From Tannerellaceae bacterium (GTDB lineage Bacteria; Bacteroidota; Bacteroidia; Bacteroidales; Tannerellaceae), in contig JAIRKZ010000058.1 in NCBI GenBank assembly GCA_031259845.1, positions 1 through 36,086 on the forward strand: a stretch of DNA of 36,086 nucleotides. The letters run 5' to 3'. A model generated the notes under the pieces. It was not told the DNA's origin, ran no database searches, and worked only from the letters and a program-made list of their open reading frames with translations. Numbering within the stretch: the first letter of the stretch is position 1; every line of letters starts with the position of its first letter. The translations under genes and the position numbers were made by a program. This document shows, one piece after another, positions 9,147 to 16,067 of this stretch.

Positions 9147-9761
9147 CTATATTTCTTCTCCACTTTGTTTGCGGCTTTTAGAGCCTAAATACCCTCCATG
9201 ATGCCTCAGGGCATAGTCTTTACTGTTGAAACGTATCTTTTTCATCGTATTCACCACTAAAATATCCCCGATTACGGTCATAACGGTTGTAGATGTTGTA
9301 GGCGTCAGCCCTAAAGCGCATACTTCCTCCGGCTCGCCTGTCAGCAGGTAAACGGTAGCTTTCCGGGCCAGCGGGCTGTCTGCGTTTCCGGTTATGACAA
9401 TAAACTTCATGTCGGGCGCCAAGCCTTTTGTCAAGTCTACCAGTTCAAGCAGTTCGCGGGTCTTCCCCGAGTTAGAGATGAGCAGCATGATGTCGTTTTC
9501 GCGTACAATCCCCAAATCGCCATGCTGCGCCTCGCTCGGATGCAAAAAGAAAGCGGGAGTACCGGTAGAACTAAACGTAGTAGCAATACTCATCCCTATT
9601 TGCCCGGCTTTTCCCATACCGCTCGTAATAAGTTTTCCCTTTCGCCTGTGCACATATTCCACTATCAGTTCAATAGCCGTTTCATAATCCTGCGTGGCAG
9701 GAATCGACAGAACGGCTTCAGCCTCCTGCTTTAGTATGTCATTGATATCATCCAGCATCAT
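9147..9761 (-). CDS. SIS-domain sugar-phosphate isomerase, KpsF/GutQ-like without CBS domains
   Basis: At 204 residues this is a single SIS domain: GKLITSGMGKAGQIG, the SEAQHGDLG loop, LLISNSGKTRELLEL, TPTTSTTVMTVIGD and HHGGYLG are all hallmarks of the KpsF/GutQ group of D-arabinose-5-phosphate isomerases, which interconvert ribulose-5-phosphate and arabinose-5-phosphate for Kdo synthesis. The classical enzymes are about 320 residues with two C-terminal CBS domains; this protein ends after the SIS domain, as other short Bacteroidetes members do. Two adjacent ATGs (9761 and 9758) could start it. It is first in a three-gene operon with a PfkB kinase and a phosphatase-like lipoprotein, which points either to Kdo precursor supply or to a related sugar-phosphate route. 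Confidence 0.85.
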   Translation of the reverse strand: MMLDDINDILKQEAEAVLSIPATQDYETAIELIVEYVHRRKGKLITSGMGKAGQIGMSIATTFSSTGTPAFFLHPSEAQHGDLGIVRENDIMLLISNSGKTRELLELVDLTKGLAPDMKFIVITGNADSPLARKATVYLLTGEPEEVCALGLTPTTSTTVMTVIGDILVVNTMKKIRFNSKDYALRHHGGYLGSKSRKQSGEEI

Positions 9762-9803
9762 CCTATATATATTAGGTTTTACAATTCTAATCTATTGTGT
9801 GTA

Positions 9804-9811
9804 CAAAAGTA
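9804..9811 (-). promoter_or_regulatory. Putative -7 box for the SIS-kinase-phosphatase operon
   Basis: The minus strand reads TACTTTTG, a perfect TAnnTTTG -7 match, 42 bp upstream of the SIS gene inside the 115-bp gap after the GH38 gene. It suggests the three-gene operon can be transcribed independently of the mannosidase. The -33 position shows only a weak match (TGG). Confidence 0.5.
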
Positions 9812-9876
9812 TTTATAAAATTGTTTTCTCCCATTAAAAACCGTCCTGTTTTTATAAATAGTATCTCAGTGGTAAC

Positions 9877-12516
9877 TCATTTAATCCCGATTTTGAATGT
9901 TTCTATCGCATGGTGTCCCAGTTTGTACGAAAATCCTTTTGCTGAAGATTTGACAGTGACGGGTTCTTCTTCAATCAGATTCGTACGGCTGACGGATTCA
10001 ATTTCCCTGAACAGGCCAAACGTAACCTCGGCATCGTTACCCTCTATGTTGTAATACCGGAGGATAAGGGAATCGTCGTCTTCGCATTTCTTTACCGTAC
10101 TGACAATAGCGCCCTGGCCGGCCAGTGTTCCGAAACATTGCTGTTCGGGAAGGAATCCCTGCTGTTTTTCCGTGCCGGTGACGATGGGTTTGAGCGTTTG
10201 CCGAGACTGGACGCCGTTTTTATAGCCGTTATGCCAGTCGCCGGCATGCGTATAGATTGAAAAACGATATGAATGATTGCCGGGCTGGAGATAATAATTA
10301 CCCAGTCCGTGGCAACTTTTCCGGCTTGCAAGAAGCACTGGTTGGAGGATGACGTAATCTGCGGGACGGTCGGTCGGGTCAATCCAGTCGAAAACGGCGA
10401 CGTCCGAACTGATGACCAGGCCCGCTTTCCCGTCCGAAGCCGCAAACCAGTCTTGCACTTCGCGCGGATGCACCTTTTTACAGGGCGTACTGTATATCTG
10501 CGTGGCTTTTGAATATCCGGCAGCGCCTTCTATCTCGTCCTTACCTACTTCCACAACGCCCATCGGCACTTCGTAAGCTACCTTTGCCTGTTGCATGTTG
10601 AGGGGGAAAGCCAACCGGAACTCGCGCCAGTTTTCGCCGTTGAAGCGGTTCAGGTCTACCTCTACGTCAATCCGTTTGATCGTTTTGTACAGGGCAATCC
10701 TCAAAACGGCCTGCGTCTCCCTCAGGGGCTGCACGGTTTGGAATACATCGCGCACGGCGCCGGTTTCCACGCATTGCCATTGCTGTTTGTAATTGCGCAG
10801 CTGGTCAAAACCTTCCATGGTGGGCTGCTGTATATCGGTAAATTCGCCTGCGCCATTGCCCACCGATTGCAGCGTAAACAGTTCGCCGCCCGAAAATTTG
10901 TCGCTGCGGAAAAATTCTTTCTTCAATTCCTTGTCGTACAGACTCTCGATACCTCCGTGCCCAAGAACAACCCTGTAGTATTTGTTTTCATAGGCGGGAA
11001 CGGGCGAGGGAATATGTTCGTTGCCTGCCGGGAGGTCTCCTTCAGTAAGATAATACGTTTTATAACCCAGCGCCGGCACTTTTTCGGCAATGAACGTGAT
11101 GGTAATCACTTCATCCTTCTTGCCGGTGTAGGGGCAGTCGGTAAACTGGTACGGGATTTCATTGCCGCCGGCGTCTACCAGTTTATAATGCGTATCCGCC
11201 CGTCCTTCTACGTCCAGCGTCAACACCACAGGGTCTGTACGTTCCCACGACAGGGGGTTGAACACGGTTACAGCCTGTTTATATTCATCTTTAAACCGGA
11301 TGCGTTGGGCGATAGACCTCAGCGATTTGTCAAGCAGTTCCCGGGCTTTATCTCTTGCGAACTCAAACTTATCGCGAAAATAACGGTCGGTGATAGCTCC
11401 CTTGTTTCCGCCCCATCCATGGTCGGGATATATGGCCGCTTCCCATGCGCCGGTCAATTCGTTGGCGGGATAGCTGCTAAAGCTGTTTTCTACCAGAGCG
11501 TTGAACGCTGAAAACTTTTCCGCCGCGGTCAGCAGACGGCTCGCTTCCCTTCCCGCTTTTAAGGCCCGCTGATGCGCAGGCCCGTGGATGTAAAGCCATA
11601 CATTGGGACGTTCGCCGAGCAGTTCGTCAAATCTCACATCTTTACTCGCTGCAATTTCGTCCATCGCCCTTGTTGAAGTGGAATACATGATATAGGGTAG
11701 TCCCCTCGGATTGGCGCCTTTTGCTTCATTGTTCCAGTCTTCCATATAGTTGTCCCAATCCACGGGCTTGGAGAAATCGAAAGAATACAGTACAAGCCGT
11801 ACCGGCGGGATATTCCGTTGCCGGTAATACCCGTCAAATTCGTCAAGGAACCGGATAAGCGTATCCGTACGGGCAGCCTCCGAGGGCGCATGCAGGATAG
11901 GCATCGTCTTCTCGTAATACTGTCCCGGCGACCATGTCAGCACGGAACTTCCATCAGGACTGAACCATTTGTAAAATCCCGGCTGGTGACGACTGATCTG
12001 GTAATAGGGAATACCCGATTTAGACAGGATTTGGGGCAGTTGAAGAGCCATACCCGGCACGTCTTCGTTGTATGCCGTACGGAAATCGCAGCCCGGCAAA
12101 ACCTTCTGCAGCCACTTCCGTCCGAAATAGGTTTGCCTTACAAGAGCTTCTCCATCATACATTGACGGATAGGGCTGTTTGTTTGTTGCGCCCCATTCCA
12201 GCCTGCCCTCTTTCGTATATTTCAGAATGGCGCTGTAACTGTCGGGATGGCGTTCCAGATATTCCCTCAGGGAAAGGGCGTCTTCAACCGAAAAGCAATA
12301 CTGTTTGCTTTCCGCCAAACGTTGCAGCGCCGGCGTAATCATCTGTTCGTCGCGGAAACGGATACATTCATCCGGGCTGTCCATCCAGGCAATATCCTGA
12401 TGGCTTGAATTTACAATATACAGGCGGCCTTCCTTGAAGTAAGGAGCGTCTTGCGCCTGTATACCCGTATAACATAAAAGAATTGCACATAGCGGCACAT
12501 AAAATTTCAGTTTCAT
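9877..12516 (-). CDS. Glycoside hydrolase family 38 alpha-mannosidase-like, exported
   Basis: This 879-residue protein has a signal peptide (MKLKFYVPLCAILLCYTGIQA). The N-terminal catalytic region has the Zn-binding HxD motif as SSHQDIAW (His39, Asp41) and a likely nucleophile Asp152 in AYNEDVPGM; HGWGGNKGAITD near residue 370 resembles the late metal/active-site loop. The remainder fits the helical middle domain and the long beta-rich C-terminal domain of GH38 (motifs VFNPLSWERTDPV, YKTYYL and ENKYYRV). GH38 enzymes remove alpha-linked mannose with retention, typically from N-glycans. The HQD and NED motifs differ from the common HND and DxFG forms, so the specificity may be unusual. It is periplasmic or surface-exposed and lies upstream of a sugar-phosphate operon on the same strand, separated by 115 bp. 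Confidence 0.85.
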   Translation of the reverse strand: MKLKFYVPLCAILLCYTGIQAQDAPYFKEGRLYIVNSSHQDIAWMDSPDECIRFRDEQMITPALQRLAESKQYCFSVEDALSLREYLERHPDSYSAILKYTKEGRLEWGATNKQPYPSMYDGEALVRQTYFGRKWLQKVLPGCDFRTAYNEDVPGMALQLPQILSKSGIPYYQISRHQPGFYKWFSPDGSSVLTWSPGQYYEKTMPILHAPSEAARTDTLIRFLDEFDGYYRQRNIPPVRLVLYSFDFSKPVDWDNYMEDWNNEAKGANPRGLPYIMYSTSTRAMDEIAASKDVRFDELLGERPNVWLYIHGPAHQRALKAGREASRLLTAAEKFSAFNALVENSFSSYPANELTGAWEAAIYPDHGWGGNKGAITDRYFRDKFEFARDKARELLDKSLRSIAQRIRFKDEYKQAVTVFNPLSWERTDPVVLTLDVEGRADTHYKLVDAGGNEIPYQFTDCPYTGKKDEVITITFIAEKVPALGYKTYYLTEGDLPAGNEHIPSPVPAYENKYYRVVLGHGGIESLYDKELKKEFFRSDKFSGGELFTLQSVGNGAGEFTDIQQPTMEGFDQLRNYKQQWQCVETGAVRDVFQTVQPLRETQAVLRIALYKTIKRIDVEVDLNRFNGENWREFRLAFPLNMQQAKVAYEVPMGVVEVGKDEIEGAAGYSKATQIYSTPCKKVHPREVQDWFAASDGKAGLVISSDVAVFDWIDPTDRPADYVILQPVLLASRKSCHGLGNYYLQPGNHSYRFSIYTHAGDWHNGYKNGVQSRQTLKPIVTGTEKQQGFLPEQQCFGTLAGQGAIVSTVKKCEDDDSLILRYYNIEGNDAEVTFGLFREIESVSRTNLIEEEPVTVKSSAKGFSYKLGHHAIETFKIGIK

Positions 12517-12560
12517 AATAAGTCTATTTTAGGTTAATAACGTAATATCCTCATCGCCCT

Positions 12561-12591
12561 GCCGGAAAGTTCATAGAGTAGCTTTACCGGC
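12561..12591 (-). promoter_or_regulatory. Hairpin in the 5' leader of the GH38 gene
   Basis: GCCGGAAAG (12561-12569) can pair with CTTTACCGGC (12582-12591), giving a nine-pair stem with one bulged A and a 12-nt loop. It would form near the 5' end of the GH38 mRNA if the promoter at 12603-12632 is right. It has no U-tract. A role in mRNA stability or translation control is inference. Confidence 0.4.
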
Positions 12592-12602
12592 TAAGCGTCT
12601 TG

Positions 12603-12632
12603 TAAAGATAGACATTCCTTTTTATTGCACAA
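12603..12632 (-). promoter_or_regulatory. Putative promoter of the GH38 gene
   Basis: On the minus strand, TTG (12632-12630) is followed after 19 bp by TATCTTTA (12610-12603), one mismatch from the TAnnTTTG -7 box. This would give a leader of about 80 nt carrying the hairpin at 12561-12591. Confidence 0.4.
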
Positions 12633-12796
12633 GCAGGTTGGAAAACCGGGCCGTTTTACAATATGCTACCGTTAAGGCTTGTTGGCTGACATATTTCAAG
12701 GAATTTGCGTTTTCAGCTAACGGGTACTTTGGAGGAAAAGGGGAAATTGGAAGACGATTCCGGTTATCTTCGTAATCAAATGAGTCGGTATCGACT

Positions 12797-12980
12797 GTTT
12801 TGCGAGAGTGTTCCGGAAAAACATGGCGAAGTCTTGAGGAAAGGATCATAATGCTTTTGCAAAAGCACTGCGGTCTCTTTACAAAAGCATCCCAATGCCT
12901 TGGCGAAGACGTCATAATGAAAAATCGGAAGGCCCGAAAGTGCTTGGAAAAATGCCTTTTAAAGGCTAGGAATGGCGCTG
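12797..12980. repeat. Degenerate ~22-bp tandem repeat tract
   Basis: The tract breaks into about six to eight units of 21-23 bp sharing a loose pattern of CTT, a palindromic TTTGCAAAAG-like core and a trailing ATCATAATG or GCACTGCGG-like end. Examples are the unit from 12853 (CTTTTGCAAAAGCACTGCGG), the unit from 12876 (CTTTACAAAAGCATCCCAAT) and the unit from 12899 (CTTGGCGAAGACGTCATAAT). Divergence is high, so the exact borders are uncertain. The short open frames crossing it are compositionally repetitive and not convincing proteins. Confidence 0.5.
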
Positions 12981-13085
12981 AAACGGCTATTTTTACCCGC
13001 TGTTTTTATTGAGCAAACAGATAGTAAACGGCTGCTTTTTTCTTTATTTTATACCTGTACAGGATTAATTGGCGCGCATATAGTC

Positions 13086-13130
13086 GGCGCTTCCTTTCTT
13101 TTTGTACTATTTTATCAAAAGGCAAGCGCC
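13086..13130. promoter_or_regulatory. Imperfect long hairpin next to the duplicated element
   Basis: GGCGCTTCCTTT (13086-13097) pairs with AAAGGCAAGCGCC (13118-13130), giving twelve pairs with one bulged C and a 20-nt A+T-rich loop. It abuts the duplicated element starting at 13134. No U-tract follows, so a simple terminator is unlikely; it may belong to a structured RNA or a small mobile sequence. Confidence 0.45.
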
Positions 13131-13133
13131 AAA

Positions 13134-13206
13134 TGCCGCGTGTTTTTAGAGGTTATCCCGGATTGGAGCACAAATAAGCGAGACAGGGAGGGGGTAAAAT
13201 GACAGA
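13134..13206 (+). repeat. Duplicated ~73-bp element, copy 1 (degenerate)
   Basis: This copy aligns with 14650-14722 in the same orientation. Shared blocks include GCGTGTTTT, TATCC, TGGAG and the near-identical core ACAAATAAGCGARACAGGGAGG followed by TAAAA and GACAG. Small indels disturb the reading frame that is open in copy 2. A decayed paralogue of the small ORF in copy 2, or a dispersed non-coding element, both fit. Confidence 0.6.
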
Positions 13207-13520
13207 ATGATAAAATAGCAAAATGACAGAAGCATTGGTTCTTAATCTTTTCACAATGCAACGTCTTTTAGCAAAACCAAAGTTTCCCACATGAGAAAAT
13301 GTATAAAGTATGCTTTTCCATGTGGAAAACAGTGGTTATATTTTAATGATTTACAATAATCTTATATATTGTTTTCACTACGGCGGTTTTTGTAATCTGA
13401 AACCATATAAGTTATTTGGCCTCCTTATACATATTCATTCCTTGCCATTCGTTACTAAACCTCGCAGCGGCATAAGTCCTTCCGCCATATAATGTGGGAT
13501 AATTCATATCTTTAGACGTA

Positions 13521-13931
13521 TTAAATATAGATAGTATTACCCACAATAATTTCTCCATTTTTGTTAAGAAGCTTGGCTAATGCCTCATTAGGAACATAAT
13601 CCCTCATACGTTCTTTATAATCGGCAGATTCTGCCAAAGACTGATTCGCAGGCAATGCCGGAAGGTTGCTTAGATCATTTTTCGGGCCGTCGGCGCTTAA
13701 ACTTCTTGTTGAAACGTCGGCGTCTTCTTCGTTAGCTTGCATTAAAGAATACAACCCATCTTTAAATGCTTCTTCGGAAGAAAAACTTAAAATTTCCGCA
13801 TCGGCAATTTGAACGGATGCTTCATCTTCTACAACTTGTTCGAATGAACTTTTTTCACTGCAGGATGTTAATCCAATCCACAACAATGACAATGAGAATG
13901 ACAATGAAACAAAAACACGAATGATTTTCAT
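13521..13931 (-). CDS. Small lipoprotein, possibly truncated (DUF4848-like N-terminal part)
   Basis: This 136-residue protein has a lipoprotein signal (MKIIRVFVSLSFSLSLLWIG with lipobox LTSC). The mature part is acidic (SEEAFKDGLYSLMQANEEDAD) and ends YVPNEALAKLLNKNGEIIVGNTIYI. The pattern of an SFxSEEAFxxxL segment followed by a LLNxxGEIxVGxTIY motif is found in Bacteroidetes lipoproteins (DUF4848-like, recognised from memory and not certain), and those usually continue well beyond this point. Immediately after the stop another minus-strand frame stays open for about 37 codons (to 13412) and reads like protein (GGRTYAAARFSNEWQGM), so the gene may be frameshifted. Function unknown. It lies between the two copies of the duplicated element. 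Confidence 0.6.
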   Translation of the reverse strand: MKIIRVFVSLSFSLSLLWIGLTSCSEKSSFEQVVEDEASVQIADAEILSFSSEEAFKDGLYSLMQANEEDADVSTRSLSADGPKNDLSNLPALPANQSLAESADYKERMRDYVPNEALAKLLNKNGEIIVGNTIYI

Positions 13932-14020
13932 AACTTTTTAAGTTTAAATGGTTTATAAAATAACAAGCTAACAACACCCTATGTCGTATAGCATCTTTGA
14001 TAGCAAAATGAAAAAGTTGA

Positions 14021-14543
14021 TCAGAAATAATAAATCAGGGATATCCTGTTTTTTTGATGTTTAGGGCCAATCGGGCCCTTTTCCGCATCCGTAAAACCTA
14101 ATTGGCATGTCCCCACTAAAGCATAATTAAGGTATGATACTCCAATTCCCAAGTTCAGCCCCATATCAAACCGCCTGTAATCATCAAATGAGTCGTCAAC
14201 ATATGAATTACCGCTTATAAAATCAAATCTTGCCTTGCCGAACAAGCCATACCTTGTATAAAGGCCAAAATCGGTAATTAGTTTCACCTTATTCCCTATG
14301 CGTGGGCGAAATGACATAATCAAAGGCGCTTCTATGGCATACATATGTGTTTCTCCTTTTTTTTGATAACTTAATATCGTATATGGCCCCGATATTAAAT
14401 CCTGTTTCATACTTTTTCAATGAAACTGAGGGGGAATAAAAAATCGTGGAAAAATCAACCCCTCCTTTCACTCCCCATTGTGCAAATACGGAAAAGGGAT
14501 ACAGCAGAAATGCGCTTAATAGAATTAATGTCTTCGTTTTCAT
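14021..14543 (-). pseudogene. Outer-membrane beta-barrel (PorT-like) gene with a frameshift
   Basis: Two overlapping minus-strand frames together give one protein of about 173 residues. The first part has a signal peptide (MKTKTLILLSAFLLYPFSVF, cut at AQ) and WGVKGGVDFST, the usual start of PF13568-type barrels. It runs to DIKLSKK, then the sense continues in the other frame from GETHMYAIEAPLIMSF to the aromatic C-terminus SLIYYF. The switch falls in a run of eight T on the plus strand (14357-14364), that is A8 in the mRNA; seven A would restore the frame. The cause could be a genuine mutation, slippage-based phase variation, transcriptional slippage or a sequencing indel. Ligand unknown. Confidence 0.8.
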
Positions 14544-14614
14544 AATTTATGATTTAGCAGTGTTTATTACATTATGCGCGTAAAATTAAAATTATTATTG
14601 GATGCTAAAATAAA

Positions 14615-14713
14615 ATGAAAAAAATGAAAAAATTAGCCGATACGCTTGGTGGCAGCGTGTTTTCAGTAGTATCCTGGCTGGAGTTACAAATAAGCGAAAC
14701 AGGGAGGAGATAA
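14615..14713 (+). CDS. Candidate small protein of 32 residues in the duplicated element
   Basis: ATG at 14615 (a second ATG lies at 14624) opens a frame reading MKKMKKLADTLGGSVFSVVS then WLELQISETGRR and TAA. It has a basic N-terminus, a hydrophobic middle able to form a helix and a polar charged end, a shape seen in small Bacteroidales proteins. Most of it lies in the part shared with 13134-13206, where indels break the frame. No strong ribosome-binding site is visible, but those are rare in this phylum. It could equally be a chance frame in a non-coding repeat. Confidence 0.35.
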   Translation: MKKMKKLADTLGGSVFSVVSWLELQISETGRR

Positions 14714-14722
14714 AAGGGACAG
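14650..14722 (+). repeat. Duplicated ~73-bp element, copy 2
   Basis: This is the same-orientation counterpart of 13134-13206. The two copies bracket about 1.4 kb containing two damaged secreted-protein genes. It begins with GGTGGCAGCG, where CGCT(14644-14647) and AGCG(14654-14657) can pair, and ends 90 bp before the M16 peptidase promoter region. Confidence 0.6.
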
Positions 14723-14789
14723 GAGCGAAAGCTGGAATAGGATGACTTTATAGATTCGGATAACAAAAAATGAAATAGGTATAATTTTA

Positions 14790-14818
14790 TTGTTTATGGA
14801 ATATTAATTATACTTTTG
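14790..14818 (+). promoter_or_regulatory. Promoter of the M16 peptidase gene
   Basis: TTG (14790-14792) and TACTTTTG (14811-14818) with an 18-bp spacer match the Bacteroidetes -33/-7 pattern (TTG and TAnnTTTG). The ATG follows 25 bp downstream, so the leader is short. Confidence 0.6.
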
Positions 14819-14843
14819 CAGCTTCAATTAAGTACCTGAACAG

Positions 14844-16064
14844 ATGCAATATTTCACCCATACGCTGTCAAACGGCTTGCGAATGATACACTTGCCTTCC
14901 GATTCGCCGGTTTCTTATTGTGGGTTTGCTGTTAATGCCGGCGCCCGTGATGAGGAACGCGATGAGTTCGGATTGGCGCATTTTGTGGAACACATGTTAT
15001 TTAAAGGGACCATCAAACGGAAGGCCCGGCACATACTGAACCGGATGGATAATGTAGGAGGCGAGCTGAATGCTTATACAACCAAAGAAGATACGTTCGT
15101 TTATTCCATTTTTATGGAGGAACACTACGAACGCGCTTTTGAACTGTTGACCGATCTTGTTTTTTATTCACAATTCCCCCGGCAGGAGATTGAAAAAGAG
15201 GTGGATGTTATATTGGATGAGATTAATTCATACAAAGACAGCCCTTCCGAACTCATATTCGACGAATTTGAGAATTTACTTTTTAACGGGCATACTTTAG
15301 GGCATAACATATTGGGAGATGAAGAGTCGCTTGTCCGGTTTACTACCGAATCCGGCAGGGCTTTTATCAAACGGTATTATACGCCTTCCAATATGGCGTT
15401 TTTTTCTATGGGACGAACAAACCCGTCGAAAATCATCCGCCTGGCTGATAAATGGATAGAAGGTGTCAACCTGCCGGTTTCCATAAATGAACGTAAAGCG
15501 CCGCTTCTTACGCTTCCCCGGCATAAACGTATCAAAAAAGATACGCACCAGGCACATATATTGATAGGAGGCCGTTCGTATAGTATGTACGACAGTAAAC
15601 GTATCCCGTTGTTTTTGTTGAACAATTTACTGGGTGGGCCGGGCATGAACAGCCGGCTAAACTTGGTTTTGCGCGAGAAACACGGATTAGCCTACAATGT
15701 AGAATCGAGTACGACTACATATACGGATACAGGCCTTACAACAATTTATTGCGGAACCGATCCTAAAAATACGGAGAAGGTGATTGGGCTGATTCACAAA
15801 GAACTTAAAAAAACAGGGAGAGAACGCCTTACTTCTTCACTGTTGGCAACAGCCAAGAAGCAACTTGCCGGGCAACTGGGCGTATCGAGCGACCATAAAG
15901 AAAGCCTTTTCCTCGGATTAGGGAAAAGCTTCCTGCATTATAATCATTACGATACGTTACCTGAAATTCTTGGGAAAATAGAAAAAGTCTCGGCTACAGA
16001 CATCCTGGAGGTCGCAAATGAAGTGTTTCTCCCCGACAAGTTGTCTTCCTTACTTTACGAATAA
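14844..16064 (+). CDS. M16-family zinc metallopeptidase
   Basis: This is a 406-residue protein of the pitrilysin/processing-peptidase type. The inverted zinc motif HxxEH is at residues 46-50 (HFVEH), and the third ligand glutamate lies in the downstream EKEVDVILDEINSY helix. The second half contains the inactive M16 C domain (GGPGMNSRLNLVLREKHGLAYNV), characteristic of bacterial mitochondrial-processing-peptidase-like proteins such as those next to polynucleotide phosphorylase in Firmicutes. Single-chain members of about 400-430 residues degrade or trim peptides. No signal peptide is seen, so it is probably cytoplasmic. It converges with the DUF6261-like gene, with only 3 bp between the stop codons. 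Confidence 0.92.
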   Translation: MQYFTHTLSNGLRMIHLPSDSPVSYCGFAVNAGARDEERDEFGLAHFVEHMLFKGTIKRKARHILNRMDNVGGELNAYTTKEDTFVYSIFMEEHYERAFELLTDLVFYSQFPRQEIEKEVDVILDEINSYKDSPSELIFDEFENLLFNGHTLGHNILGDEESLVRFTTESGRAFIKRYYTPSNMAFFSMGRTNPSKIIRLADKWIEGVNLPVSINERKAPLLTLPRHKRIKKDTHQAHILIGGRSYSMYDSKRIPLFLLNNLLGGPGMNSRLNLVLREKHGLAYNVESSTTTYTDTGLTTIYCGTDPKNTEKVIGLIHKELKKTGRERLTSSLLATAKKQLAGQLGVSSDHKESLFLGLGKSFLHYNHYDTLPEILGKIEKVSATDILEVANEVFLPDKLSSLLYE

Positions 16065-16067
16065 GGG

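Larger units (their letters stand above)
12633..13520. other. Long non-coding stretch with degenerate repeats and hairpins
   Basis: Nearly 0.9 kb has no open frame that looks like a real protein on either strand. It contains the tandem-repeat tract (12797-12980), a short palindrome CCTGTACAGG (13054-13063), a hairpin (13086-13130), one copy of the ~73-bp duplicated element (13134-13206) and the short AATGACAG-type repeats at 13197-13232. The portion at 13412-13520 may hold the displaced end of the lipoprotein gene at 13521-13931, read in another frame. Confidence 0.6.

Noticed and set aside
10591-11511. Plus-strand frame of 306 residues opposite the GH38 gene
   Set aside because: It is the antisense shadow of a well-supported glycosidase with clear motifs and signal peptide.
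12800-13012. Plus-strand frame of 70 residues starting MRECSGKTWRSLEE in the long gap
   Set aside because: Its sequence is produced by the degenerate tandem repeats (repeating LQKHCG- and KCLEK-like pieces); no domain, signal or promoter supports it.
12972-13202. Plus-strand frame of 76 residues overlapping copy 1 of the duplicated element
   Set aside because: It spans a hairpin and a repeat, and its frame disagrees with the small ORF in copy 2; probably chance.
13310-13492. Plus-strand frame of 60 residues rich in aromatic residues
   Set aside because: Unusual composition, no promoter, and it lies opposite the possible displaced end of the lipoprotein gene.
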